64,000 nt of DNA from Ancistrus triradiatus (lineage: Eukaryota; Chordata; Actinopteri; Siluriformes; Loricariidae): NCBI GenBank assembly GCA_025084515.1, contig JAJAGP010000083.1, positions 643,665 through 707,664 on the forward strand, in the 5' to 3' direction. The translations under genes were made by a program, and so were the position numbers. Shown here in pieces: positions 45,611-57,197 of the stretch. The notes under the pieces are model-generated. The model made no database searches. It saw only the letters and a program-made list of their open reading frames with translations, and had not been told where the DNA came from. Each line of letters starts with the position of its first letter. The stretch's first letter is position 1.

Positions 45611-47264
45611 CCGTGTTCCATGCTCGGGCACAAATGCCAATCACACTAAATGCGTGAACTGCACCTGAGTCCACCTCTTCAAGCGTACAGGTACAATGCT
45701 TTGGAGGTCAAACGTGCTCGGGCGAGGTACAGATCGCCTAATGCGAGTCTGCCCTTCAAACAAAGCAAGCGAAGCAGTATGAGAGAAGCCAAGAAGATGT
45801 TTAAGAGGACACAAAAACCTGTGTTTTCAATATTTAATTTCAAATTATTTTAATTCTCTAAACAAACTTAAAGCACAGTAATAATTGTGGCTTGGTTAAA
45901 TAAATTCTGGACTGAAAGGGTTATTTAATTCAGAGTGACAAATGAAATTTTGCATTCTGTAAATAGAAGCAATGCTATATTCAATCAAAAACAGTTTTTC
46001 TACACAAATCCACATCCAGACCACAACTAAATGAGCCCAAATATAGACAAATAACTGTTTTCCATTTCTGACTTCTCCTTAGTCACTGCATTTAAACAGT
46101 CCCACAAAATTAGTTACTCCATGCGGCAGTAACAAAGTCACATCTAGTCCTTCATTAAACGGACAGTCAGTGAAATGCACAGATATACTGACCTTATAAA
46201 ATGAATAGCATTTACAAATCACAAGGTAAATTCCACCAAATTCTAGGGGGAAAAAATGTTTGTATGGCTTCTATGACGCTTCACACCGGCACAGATGCAT
46301 TAAACTGGCAGCATATATTTAAGAAAAATAAAGCCTGTCTATTACCACATTCCCTCTGCTCTCAATTATATTCAATAGTATGTAAAGGCAAATCGTTTAC
46401 TCTACAACAATGCCTTACAAATGCCTGGATAATAACCAGACTACTCTCCTCATCCTGATAGAACAAGCTCATTAAATGCAGTGTTCGTACACCAGATGTG
46501 AGAAGTTTGAGCATGCAGATGAGCGCTGGGTTTACAAGTCTGTCTTTATGTTGAGGAGCAGTCCTGGTGCATATGGCTGCCATTTAAGACTTGGCTATAA
46601 CTCCGTGATCCTTGTACTGGGGCTTCACACTGTAGGTTAGGCATATGGTCAACAGAGACAAAACAGTATGCATGTGTCACTAATCCAGCAGTTTCCTCTG
46701 TGTACTGAAACGCTACTTCTCACCATATACATACATGACATTGGCGTCATACTGCCAACAATGCTTCACTTAGTTGGTAGTAAATCTTCTAGCACAGTGT
46801 AATTAGTCACTGCTGTGAAATGGGATGACAAAATGGTTTAACCATATGTCCAATGTGCATGAAAATGATACAGCTATTTGGTGCAAACTGGGTAGGGATT
46901 GCTGATTGGTAATACTATTTAACTGAAATTGCTGGAACCAGTTCTTGTGGCTAAGCAGTGGGTTTACACTCACTTTTATTTGTTCTCTTTTAAAAAATAC
47001 ATATTATTACTAATACGTTCTACATTTTTCCTATTGAGGGTTGCAGGTGCTTCAACACCCATCAGTGGGGAGCACAAAGCTCATAATGGTCCCTCTAAAT
47101 CCCAGAGCTAGATTGGGGTCGGGGATACAGGGCCAGGTCGATTCCCAACGAGTCATCCCTCACGTAGGGTGTATTCACACCCTGCCTGGTTGCCTTTCCA
47201 GGGCTTGTTCCCCCCGTTCCCCCCTTCCCCACTGGCCTGCACTCACACTTTGCTTAGACGGTCT
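45611..47264. other. Unique DNA, no gene recognised
   Basis: Frames of 60-85 codons only, without motifs. A further decayed part of an L2-type module probably begins at about 47040 (GGTTGCAGGTGCTTCAACAC). Confidence 0.35.
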
Positions 47265-47410
47265 CAGTCTGAGCTTATCTGCATGGGTTTTCTCCAAGTG
47301 CTCCAGTTTCCTGCAACATTCCAAAGTTTGGTCTGGACTGGCGTCCTGTCCAGGGTCGATTGCTGCCTGTCCTGTCCTGGAATTCACAGGGCATATGTAA
47401 ACAAATACCC
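47265..47410 (+). repeat. L2/SINE-type dispersed repeat copy
   Basis: TGCATGGGTTTTCTCCAAGT, GCTCCAGTTTCCTGCAACAT, GGACTGGCGTCCTGTCCAGG and ACCCTGAGCAGGACGACGAA keep the module order. The three overlapping open frames at 47041-47480 are within this repeat and are not genes. Confidence 0.7.
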
Positions 47411-47494
47411 TGAGCAGGACGACGAAGGGGTCTCAGCTACTGTCGTACTTCCTCTCCCTCAGACATTGCCAATTATGTGACTCTCCAATGCCCT

Positions 47495-47515
47495 GCCCAG
47501 CCCAGCCCAGCCCAG
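47495..47515 (+). repeat. (GCCCA)n tandem repeat
   Basis: Four consecutive GCCCA units. Confidence 0.9.
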
Positions 47516-48229
47516 CAGGAAGGCACTGACAAACCTCTAACCTGGATCATCACTGTGGTGGGTTAGCAAACTGCCACTGCAACTGTGCAATCAGATTTTG
47601 CTTTTTTAAAGAAAATATATTTAAAAAGGAATGCGTGAATATCGCTCAGCCTCGACACAAGAAACAAACCGCCAGCTGTAAGGAGTGGTCTTCTTTCAAA
47701 AGGTACTAAACTAAACAAGAAGCTATTGTACTTAGCCAACCTCTTTGTGAAGCCAGTCAGGAAAACAAGCATGCACCTACACATGTGCTTTCAGAAAACA
47801 TTAGCATCCTAAAGATACAAGCAGGACATGATGATGACACCACCAACTAAGCATGGTAAATGAGACCAGATCACATCTTTACGCAGGGAACGAGTAATCC
47901 AAAAGAAGCAAAGAAAGCACAAAAGGACCACTTGGTTGACAGAATAGAGAGGGATAGTGTATCTCTGACAGCAAGGAGCACGAGTGAGTAATCATCTAGG
48001 TGGGCTTGTTCAGAATGAGGCTCTTCAGTCAGTGACTGTGTCCCAGATTACAGGACAAAGGGATACCTGTAAGCACCCTGATGCATTTAAATGCCCCTTG
48101 GCACCGATTCTGTAGCTCAGCACATTATGGCTGAAATAGCATCTTATTTAATGTATTAGAGCTCATTTTCACTCAGTCTTTCACTTGTCGAACATGGTGT
48201 ATTAGACACAAAGAACGGTTTAGTGACAA
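47516..48229. other. Unique DNA, no gene recognised
   Basis: No motif-bearing frame and no recognised repeat. Confidence 0.35.
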
Positions 48230-48370
48230 CTCACAAACTCTTATTTTTCTCAAACCTTTCCTGTATAACTTTTGTAGTGTGGCAAGGTGCATTATCCTGC
48301 TGATAAAGGCCACTACTATGAAGGGATGTGCTTGGTCTGCAACATGTTTAGGTAAGTAGCACAGGTTTTA
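48230..48370 (-). mobile_element. Tc1-D fragment, decayed
   Basis: AAACCTTTCCTGTATAACTT, GTGTGGCAAGGTGCATTATC and TGGTCTGCAACATGTTTAGG match, in reverse, the coding region for FQQDNAPCH of the Tc1-D family and its downstream part. The fragment has no open frame. Confidence 0.6.
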
Positions 48371-49104
48371 TTGTTATAGCTGATCAGTGTCAATATGTCT
48401 ATATGGTTGATCCACAGGTGGTTGTGATATGTTACTGAATGCCATTCAATGTTCTAGAGTCTAAAGATATGGTACTGTATTATGCACCAACAACCAAATC
48501 ATTCTAACTGTTTCTAAGGAGTTGGCACAAGGTACCATGATGCTTGAAAGCTTGTGAACTCTAGAGTCTGCTCATATCTCAGGTCATATTTATGCAGAAA
48601 TACAGAAAATTCTAAAGGATTCACCAACTTTCCAGCACCACCGTAGTGATCTATACAGGGAACCCCATAAGAGGCTTCTCATAACACTTCACATTATGAA
48701 AGCCTAGTCATCAGACAGTCTGCCAAAAACTAAGCCGATCATCTGGAATAGCATTCAGGGATCCATAATCCGGCTATCACGATTGCTTTTCCAAGGAAAG
48801 ATGTGGCTCAGTATTGGAAAGTCACAGCCAACACCAGTTTAATCTCAACTAACAATCATCTCCATCTGACTTTTCCGGCTTGGACTTGGTGCTCTGTTAC
48901 ACCAGAAGGATACACTTTCAGTACTGCCTGAATAACCATCCGCTGGCTATTTTATTTGCTGGCTAGAGATGGATGGATTGTAATTTTGCACATAACAAGG
49001 CACTTTTGCTTATAAGATGTTCAGGCAAGTGGAGAAACAAATGAGGTGGCACAAAATCACATAAAGGTAATGTCGGGTCTGTGTTCATCATTTACATTAC
49101 AGTG
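48371..49104. other. Unique DNA, no gene recognised
   Basis: No motif-bearing frame and no recognised repeat. Confidence 0.35.
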
Positions 49105-49692
49105 ACTGTGTTTTTATGCACTTAATGATCCGTAATCCAGTAATCCGAGCAACAATTTTACATGCACTTGAGTAAGCAGATAAATGTGAAGCTGCAGGCT
49201 TACATGACTCGAGCAAAAATAAGAATTCTACTTTGCAACCAGCCAATAACCTCACAGAAGGATGTGACATAAACTTCAAACTTTATTAATTAAATAATGG
49301 AACTCTTCATTTCCTTGAACATATACTGCATATCAGAGTCTCCCCAAAAATGTTGGGTAGCCATTTTACAGGCATTTAATTCAGTGTTGCATTTAATTCC
49401 AGGTTTACCAGATCCCGCAAGAAAAATAAGCCAGCAGGTTAATGGGAAAAAATCCAAAACTCTTAGAATAAGTAGACATGGCAACCACGTTGGGTTAACA
49501 CTTTTGTGCATGCACAGACTGAGAAAACCAAATTTCAACTAAAATCCAACTAGTGGGATACATGCACTGAGAAAACCAATTACTGAGGTGAAATTCAGCT
49601 CTCTATCAGATTTCAACTCTGAATTCCAGACCTTAATTCGATCTGAGAAATGATCATGATCCCTTCAAATATCGTTTAACTGCAGAAATCCC
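49105..49692 (+). mobile_element. MITE-1 copy, right terminus lost
   Basis: It begins ACTGTGTTTTTATGCACTTA with AATCCAGTAATCCGAGC and has the core GAATAAGTAGACATGGCAAC and TGCATGCACAGACTGAGAAA. It stops near ACTGCAGAAATC, before the terminal GTGCATGTAAAC. Confidence 0.75.
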
Positions 49693-50236
49693 GAAGCCTT
49701 GACACTATACCATCAGTGTCAGTGAAAAACAGTAGGGAAGTCAGGCTACACATTGGCACACAGGCAAGTCTGTAATTTGCTACACAGAGTTACTGTCTAC
49801 CACAACAAAGAGAAGCCATGCCGAACCACCAAAGGATTCAGCTCTGACTGCAACCCTATTGTCGTCTGGTGAAAGTAGTTATTATGGGATAATTGAGGTG
49901 TAGAAGAAAAGACCTACCTGTTAAAACAGTGTTCAGTTGTGCATAAGTGCAGTTACTGGCTCATGCGGCAGTGAGCATAATTTTAGATGTAAACGTAATT
50001 CTTCTTTGGAGGGAAGACCTCAAAATCTACCCAAAACAGTGTAGAGCTTATGAGGTCCAAGAACCACAGCCAGAGTGAGCTGGTGAAGTTCCAACTAAAA
50101 TGATCAAACTGAGCAGTGAAACCTCACACAGTGTTGAAAGTCAGATCTGTTAAACCATCTCTAGACAAGTACTGACAGATACCGACAGGCTATTAAAGAA
50201 TGCTACTCAATACTACCTCAATGACAATACTGATTG
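49693..50236. other. Unique DNA, no gene recognised
   Basis: No motif-bearing frame and no recognised repeat. Confidence 0.35.
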
Positions 50237-50632
50237 TACACTGATCAGCCACAACATTAAAACCACTGACAGGTGCAGTGAACAGCATTGACTGTGCAAT
50301 ATCATAACAATGTTCTGTTAGGAAATCTTTGGTCCTGGCATACATTGGGATGTTACTTCCGCATCCTGTCATGGCAATGGAATTCCTTAAAGGCAGTGGC
50401 CTCTCAGCAGGATAATGCACCCTGCAACACTGCAGAAATTGTTCAGAAATGGTTTGAGGAACTAGAGAACGAGTTCTAGGTGTTGAATTGGTCTTCAAAT
50501 TCGCAAGATATCAGTCAGTTTGAGAGCATCTGGGGATGTGATGGACAAACAAGTCAGAAGCATGGTAGCCCTAACTAGCAACTCACAGGATTTAAAAGGA
50601 ACTGCTGCCAATCTCTGAAACAAGCTCCGTGG
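50237..50632 (+). pseudogene. Tc1-D element, internally deleted, with transposase C-terminal remnant
   Basis: The left terminus TACACTGATCAGCCACAACA is intact. About 60 bases in, the element jumps to the last third of the transposase gene. CCTCTCAGCAGGATAATGCA encodes the LQQDNAPCNTAEIVQKWFEE region with the second Asp, followed by a stop where ELENEF ends. Later words (GGGGATGTGATGGACAAACA) correspond to the LWD-L motif just after the catalytic Glu. The DNA-binding half and first Asp are deleted, and the right terminus is not visible. Confidence 0.8.
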
Positions 50633-51802
50633 TTGACTTCACATGGTGCATAACAAATGTGAAGAGCTCAGGTTTATCTTGGTCACCAATTTCACATCTG
50701 AATGGGAGTTCGTAGGTTTTCTTAATAATATACTTGCCACAGATGTAATAGAATGTACCATAGCTGGTACAACATTGATGAGACCTTTGTGCTCTATTGA
50801 AACCTCCTGAAGACATTAAATTATATTGTTTAGTATACTTATTATGGTACAGTATACAAAACGTGTCAACATGCATACAAGCAGCATCTGTAAATGTGAG
50901 TGGCTTTTATAGCCTGTCTGCCAGCATCTAACCTGACTAAGCATGCCCAGACAAGCCTAAGATAACAATTACATCGCAATTAAACTGAGTGAATGCCCGG
51001 GTGCACTGAGATTGACCAAAAGGGCTTGCTTTGTAAGCAATATATTATGAGACTTTATAGGATATGATAGGAAATCTTAAAGCTAGGTTAAATCTACAAA
51101 ACAGTACATGATAGGGATTTTATATCATTTCTGTGATCAGCAGCCCAAAATCCATCAAATAGCCTACACCAAAGATGTTCAGAAAGGTTTGTTGTCCAGT
51201 GTTAGGTATATTTATTAATTGGGTAAATATTTGTTGAGAAAAATCAACTGAACAACACACTGGCCAATCAAGGATGGTTCCACTACTACCTCTCAAATTC
51301 TGCCCACACATTTGGCCAATTAGCTGCTCCCCAAAATGAAACGTCATTCCAGATAAGACAGGGGTTTGCTAGTGCAGTGTTTATTCAGCACCTGCATTAG
51401 CTAATGTCAATGCCAATACAGTTCACTGTGCTTGTACACGAGTGCCCCCTTACATTTAGTAATATACACCACTCAACCTCAAAATAATAGCAAAAAATAA
51501 TAGTCTTCAATTCTGCACTGTCATTCGGCGTATAAATGAGGTTATGGCCCCTTGTTAAGTGCTTACAGCTTCTCATTACGTACCTCAGATTTAAGGTTTT
51601 GGTTAGCTCCTATTAAACTGTGCAAATCAGGGCCATGTCCTTACTGCTATAAGACATAACGATATTTGCTATATCTTCTCATCTTGAAGATTTCTTGTCA
51701 CACAGAGAAGCATTAGCAAAGCATGATATTTACTTTTAACACACTAACACTACTGAATGTGGCAGACATCTTTTGGACTTTGTATTATAGCTTAGCATGC
51801 TT
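50633..51802. other. Unique DNA, no gene recognised
   Basis: No motif-bearing frame and no recognised repeat. Confidence 0.35.
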
Positions 51803-51885
51803 CAAGTCAAGTCGGATTTATAACTCCCTAAACGTTATAAGGAAGAAAGCTTGGACTCATCCTCCTAGGGCAGCTTAATGTTGGC
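51803..51885 (+). repeat. Teleost dispersed repeat (CAAGTCAAGTC family), deleted copy
   Basis: CAAGTCAAGTCGGATTTATA joins directly to ACTCCCTAAACGTTATAAGG and CATCCTCCTAGGGCAGC. The middle 130 bp present at 62842 are missing. Confidence 0.7.
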
Positions 51886-52218
51886 CCCAAAGTAAAGCCC
51901 CAAAATGTGCTTGAACATCATTACTCTCACTGACCTCCAACTTTGAGAACTTGGGTACTCAAACAAGAATTACTTTTCTGCATTGTAGTTGGCTCTACAA
52001 ATCCTGTTTGGAATCAAAATGTTAACTAAACAATAGCCATAAAATATACAAGCATGACCAAGGCCCACAGAATTAATCATAAATAACTGTATGAAGGCAA
52101 GGGATAAAATGGGTTCAATGGTACAATCAGAAATCCTCTTTAAGCCATGCTTAAACATGGTTCCCCTGCAAGTTTTCATCATCTGGCTCCTATTAATCAG
52201 CGAAGGTTAGGCCTACAG

Positions 52219-52241
52219 AGTGCGCGTGTGCGCGCGTGTGT
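52219..52241. repeat. Alternating purine-pyrimidine GTGC run
   Basis: TGCGCGTGTGCGCGCGTGTG is a perfect alternating purine-pyrimidine tract with CpG steps, of the kind that can adopt Z-DNA. Confidence 0.8.
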
Positions 52242-52849
52242 AATGAGGGTTCAGTGAAATCCGAGAGAGCTGAGCTAGAAGAGGCCGCTTTTGTTAGTTC
52301 ACCCAGCAAAACTGATCGAGCTGGTCCTGACTGCTGACCGGCAATATGCGGTCCAAAGACAGATTCCACCCTGGGAATCTGGCAGAAAATTTTGGAAAAT
52401 GCAACTGTGTATACATGTATACGAGGGAAAGAGGGAACTGAACATGACATCATGACATCCATAACTGAGAGGCAAAGAGGGAAAAGAGAGAAGAGCTCTG
52501 AAAGAGCAAGCGAGCTCAGAACATTAGACTGCAGAAGCAGTAATTAAAAGCAGATGCAACCGAGCAACTGGGTTTTCCATTAAATCACCCTCATTTTCCA
52601 TTCCATCCTCTTAGGTTCAATGGCGCTAATATTTCCTAAAACTTTTATTTCAGTACCCATGTCCATTAATCAGTTTGACAAGAAAATAGATATCCAACGT
52701 TTATTAAAGACAGGACACAGCATAATATTTACATTTACTCTATACGTTCCGTAGCATTAGTAGTCATGCTATTCAATATTCAGTTTGCTAGTATCAGGTT
52801 GGACTTTTCCCTTGTTGAATCATCTCAAGATTGCCTTCGAGGCACAGAC
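52242..52849. other. Unique DNA; less AT-rich block at 52250-52480
   Basis: No gene is recognised. The block 52250-52480 is richer in G and C and holds a 14-bp palindrome GTATACATGTATAC at 52409-52422. The frame at 52193-52462 has no domain. Confidence 0.3.
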
Positions 52850-53535
52850 TTGAATAGGTGCTGGAAACATTCCTCAAGGATTCTGGTCCATGTTCACATG
52901 ACAGCGTCACGTAGTTGCTGCAGATTTGTCGGCAGCACATTCATGATGCAAATCCCCTGTTCCACCACATCCCAAAGATCACAGTCACCAGATTTCAGTG
53001 AGATCTGGAGACTGTGGAGGCCATTTGACTACATTGAACTCATTGTCCTGTTCAACCAACCAGATTTCGATGATTTGAGCTTTGGGACATGGAGCTTAGA
53101 AGAGGGGTACACTGTAGTCATAAATGGATGGATGTGGACTCAGGTAGACTGTTTTCTGCGTCTTCTGCATACAAGCTACTCATCGTAATGAGCAGTTATT
53201 TGACTTATTTGCTGTTGGCTTTTATATCAACTCGAACCAGTTTGACAATTCTCTTCTGACCTCCATCATCAAAAAGGCATTTTCACCCAGAGAACTGCCG
53301 CTCATTGGATATTTCTCCATTTCAGACCATTCTCTGCAAACCCTAGAGATGGCTGTGGGTGAAAATCCTAGATCAGTAGTTTCTGAAATACTCAAACCAG
53401 TCTAGCGCCTACACCCATGCCACCTTCAAAGTCACTTAAATCACATTTTGATGCTCAGTTTGGACTTTAGCAGGTCGTCTTCACCATGTCTACACACCTA
53501 AATGCATTGAGTTTCTGCCATGATTGGCAATAATT
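52850..53535 (-). pseudogene. Tc1-F element, internally deleted remnant
   Basis: The sequence is the reverse of a Tc1-like element. On the plus strand ATCTGGAGACTGTGGAGGCC, ACATTGAACTCATTGTCCTG and ATGATTTGAGCTTTGGGACA correspond to the C-terminal region and 3' part. At about 53155 it jumps to CTTCTGCATACAAGCTACTC, TCAACTCGAACCAGTTTGAC and CAGAGAACTGCCGCTCATTG, which reverse-translate to the N-terminal DNA-binding part. It ends with CTAAATGCATTGAGTTTCTG near the terminus. The catalytic core between is deleted and no frame is intact. The plus-strand 140-codon frame at 52766-53188 is antisense to it and is not a gene. Confidence 0.75.
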
Positions 53536-55926
53536 TCGTATTTACTGCCAATTCCTTCTCAATTATTTCTGTTCACTATAACTATCAGCCATATTCATCA
53601 TGCAAACAATAAAACAAATCTTCCTTGACATCCTGGTGCCTTAATTATACACATGCACACGGCATCAGCATCGGCATGCCAGCACAAAAGATTCTGTTCA
53701 GAAATGAATCACTGACAGCATACCATTGTTTGTTTGTCTTTTGCCCCTAACGTGGTCAGGGCATGCCGATGATTGAACACAGCCATTATCAAGACCATTT
53801 CTTTATTTGCAGTACCTGTATGTCTTTAAGAGTTGGGCTGAAACACTGAGCTTTTTCATCTGCTCAAAGATTTTATCTCCATCTGCACCCTAATGGTATT
53901 TTCACCAAAATCAAAAACTCCAGATGCTATCTCAAAACAGCAACAGGGAGAACCCTCATCGTCAAGGTGGCTTAGAAATGGTAATTTCATCCCAATGCCT
54001 GGGTTAAAACAACAGTAACCACCTCGTAAACACAGGGTCTTGCCTTGAAGTCAGTGCCATAAGGTATAAGGCAAAATTGTAAAAATTAGGAAAAAGAATG
54101 AAGAGTCATGGGTCGGAAAATCCATTAAAGGTTTTTGGCTCCACAAACATTTGTGAGATCGGAATACGAGGTTACAATCATTTTCTTGGCCTTAGCATTG
54201 TCTCTGAGTTTAACAGAAGATTCATATTTCAACAAATTTGGTCTTGGAACTCAAATTAAAATCCCTTGGGTGCCTCCTCTTAATTATTTAGTGTATCTGT
54301 GTCCAATTAGTCACAGAAACCTAGAATACGTCCAACAGCAAATAAACAGGCAGGACATTTCATCTGAAGAGTAACATAAGTTTCATGGTTTGTAGTCAAA
54401 AGATGTTCAAATCAATATTAGAGACTCTGTAATTGGATAGTCATTCGGCTAGCTAGCCGTGCATGCTGCCTGCTAGCTATTTGAGAACATTATTTACTTA
54501 ATGTTGTGGTAATTAATGTGTATTTTTACATGTTTTGTCAGTACTAAATAAATCACTGTGAATAATAATGAAGTAATTCATTACATTGTTCAAACTGACT
54601 AGCGATCAATATGAAGTGTTTATTACTCAAGTTCCAGCTGTGTGCTGTTAGCTACATCACATCATTATAATTGTGATTCATTTCTAAACATTTAGCTATT
54701 ATTAAATAACTGCTAAACGCTTAAGTAAATGTAATGTGATTAGGTAAAGTGAGAGTGAAACTTCACTCACTCTAGCATCTAAATTTAGCCAGGATGTAGA
54801 CAGCTAGCCTCATAAGTTGTTTCCACTTCCAAATCGCAAGCATTTAGAGCACTGGCAATAACAGCAGCATACTAATTTGACGTACTATTTATTGCAGTTT
54901 TGTGTAATTTGGGATACAGCCAAAATGGATGTTCTGGTATATTTCAAGCATCTTTGCTTCTCTTAAAAGTGGCTGCCAAATACCACTAATGCAAATGTAT
55001 TTGAACAGGCTTGCTTGCTATTATACGCATCACTGAGAATATAATGACACAAACTGAGGTTCAGATTATAAAATCTGACTAGATCTATTCATCAACTTTT
55101 ATAGAGCCTGGCATGTTAATGAGCTAATGTATTCCTAAAAAACTGTAGATCCTATGCTAGTTTAACTAGCCATTAATGGTCGGACATCAAAGCCATTAAT
55201 GGCTGGACATGGAATGGTTTAAAATGAATAATTATGGGACGTAGTTTGTTTGTTGAAGACAGAGCCACTAGCCGCATGATGTTCTCCTTCCTTCCTCCTT
55301 CAGACAGTCACCAAACCATGATAGCCTAAGCGTCTGTGCGTCAGGAGCAGCAGACTTTGTCTAACAGCTTGTTAAACCTCTGCTACTCACATCACATGTC
55401 ATTTCCTGGTAAAACACTTTAACTACTCTGCTAAAGAAAACAATCTGAATACCTATGAGGTAAGAGTGGTTTGGAGTGATTCCACAAGATGAAATATATT
55501 TTAACCTAGAAATTCAATACGTGGCCATGAAGTACGGAGTAAGAGCACTTTTCATAGTAACATCAGAAGGATCAAAAGTAGTAAGGGAAAGTTTGGGTTT
55601 CAGAAATCCAGATCCATTTGTTTAAATTAACTTAGAAATGCTGTAGAAATTAGCCCAAGGGTCATGAAGGAAAAATACACAAAACTATACAAATCAAAGC
55701 TTCCCATGGTGAGGACTGCTACACACTCGGGGGAGTAAAAACTATCCACCATAAGGCTGTGTCCTGTGTGTGTTTACTGTCTAAATTAACAACAGACGGC
55801 TCAGTGTTGCCTAATGAATCGTTAGAGGACCAAACTGCTTAAAGGTGCTTCAGACTGGCTACATGTGGTATGTGGATGAAAATGTCCATTCCTATCAGTC
55901 GGAAAATTAGTAAACCGGAGCGCTTT
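53536..55926. other. Unique DNA with short palindrome and tandem duplication
   Basis: No gene is recognised. CGGCTAGCTAGCCG at 54446-54459 is a perfect 14-bp palindrome. AGCCATTAATGGTCGGACAT at 55168-55187 is repeated at 55191-55210 with one change. Confidence 0.35.
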
Positions 55927-56035
55927 ACTTTCACAAACACTCTTACCCAGAGCACCTTACAACTGACACAACCTTGCAATCCAAGCAGTTGTGGTACCAG
56001 ACTGTGGCATTGGCAGAGGTGGGATTAACTGGCTT
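55927..56035 (-). repeat. SINE-1, decayed copy
   Basis: CACTCTTACCCAGAGCACCT and TTGGCAGAGGTGGGATTAAC are the reverse of the SINE-1 tail and box B region. Confidence 0.5.
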
Positions 56036-56153
56036 GGGTTAGCTGCCAAGGGAAAGTGCCATTTTTAAAAATTCCGTCACTCATAAAATGCTCAGAAATG
56101 GCACAGATATTGTAAAGCACATAATGCACCATACATAGTATTCAAGACATTAA

Positions 56154-56310
56154 ATTTACATTTACAGCATTTAGCAGACGCCCTTATCCAGAGCGACTTA
56201 CAATTGATACAGTCTTACAATCCAAGCAATGGTGGGCTAAGGGCCTTGCTCAAGGACCCTGGACTTCTGGTTCAGAGTCCAGTATCTTACCAGCTAGGCT
56301 ACCACAGTCC
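56154..56310 (-). repeat. SINE-1 copy, internally shortened
   Basis: It runs from TTTACATTTACAGCATTTAG and CGCCCTTATCCAGAGCGACT to a head complement CAGCTAGGCTACCACAGTCC. The box B region is deleted: the sequence passes from GGACCC directly to TGGACTTCTGG. Confidence 0.85.
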
Positions 56311-56482
56311 TACCACATGTCATTTCCTGATGCATTCTCAGAGAATCATAAAATGAACTGGCACAAAATCAACAAGAAGATCCAAACTACAATAGCAGTT
56401 GTATTACTGACCATGCTACATGGACCATGGACAATAGGTTCAATAAGGACAATGGGGCACATGGGTGGCTGGCACTGAGTCC
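56311..56482. other. Unique DNA between repeats
   Basis: No feature seen. Confidence 0.4.
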
Positions 56483-57197
56483 GTATACATGCACTTAATA
56501 ATCCAATAATGATCGAATTTTTGCAGTTATCCGATTATTCAAGTGGTCATGTATACAGCATACTCCGAGATAGATATTAGATTAAGAAATCCGATAAAGA
56601 GCTGGTTTTCACCTACATTATTATTATTTTACATTATTTGGCCTCTTTTTCCATTGACTTTATCTGTTTTTTATCGTTGGATCTGGATACCTCAGAATTA
56701 AACACGCCATGGAATTAAAGGCAGTGAAACGGGGAGACAAACGTAGTATATACTCGAGAAAATAATATTGAATTTAATATTGAAGTTCGAAGTATTTAAT
56801 ATTGAAGTTCAAAGTTTATGTCACATATTTCTATGAGCTTACTAGCTAGTTTGCAAAGTAGAATCGGATTACTGCCTGAGTCATGTCAAACCTGAGGTTT
56901 CCCATTATCTGATTAATCAAGAGCATGCATACTCGTTGATCGGATTACTGACAAAATCTGATTTTCTGCAGTTATCATTTACATTTACATTTACAGCATT
57001 TAGCAGACGCCCTTATCCAGAGCGACTTACAAGTTATACAGTCTTACAATCCAAGCAATTGTGGGTTAAGGGCCTTGCTCAAGGACCCAACAGTGGCAGC
57101 TTGGCAGAGGTGGGATTTGAACCCTGGACCTTCTGGTCCATAGTCAAGTACCTTATCCACTAGGCTACCACAGTCCAGATTATTAGGTGCATCTAAA
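56483..57197 (-). mobile_element. MITE-1, reverse copy, split by a SINE-1
   Basis: The left end GTATACATGCACTTAATAAT with CAATAATGATCG and the right end GATTATTAGGTGCATC are inverted. The inner part reads CTTTGAACTTCAA and CCCATTATCTGATTAATC in reverse of the copies at 12735. A SINE-1 (56976-57176) lies between GCAGTTATC and AGATTATTAGG, two pieces that are contiguous in the other MITE-1 copies. So the SINE inserted after the MITE. Confidence 0.8.
56976..57176 (-). repeat. SINE-1, full-length copy inserted in MITE-1
   Basis: It begins at the tail (ATTTACATTTACATTTACAG, GACGCCCTTATCCAGAGCGA) and ends at the tRNA-like head complement CACTAGGCTACCACAGTCC. Box B is intact as GGATTTGAACC in reverse. 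The plus-strand 75-codon frame at 56936-57163 is part of the repeat. Confidence 0.9.

Noticed and set aside
47041..47480. Overlapping 103- and 119-codon plus-strand frames
   Set aside because: They lie in an L2/SINE-type dispersed repeat and have no conserved protein motif.
52766..53188. 140-codon plus-strand coding region
   Set aside because: It is antisense to the Tc1-F remnant; the plus-strand frame is a shadow of the transposon.
56936..57163. 75-codon coding frame
   Set aside because: It spans the MITE-1/SINE-1 junction, and the same translation recurs in other SINE-1 copies.
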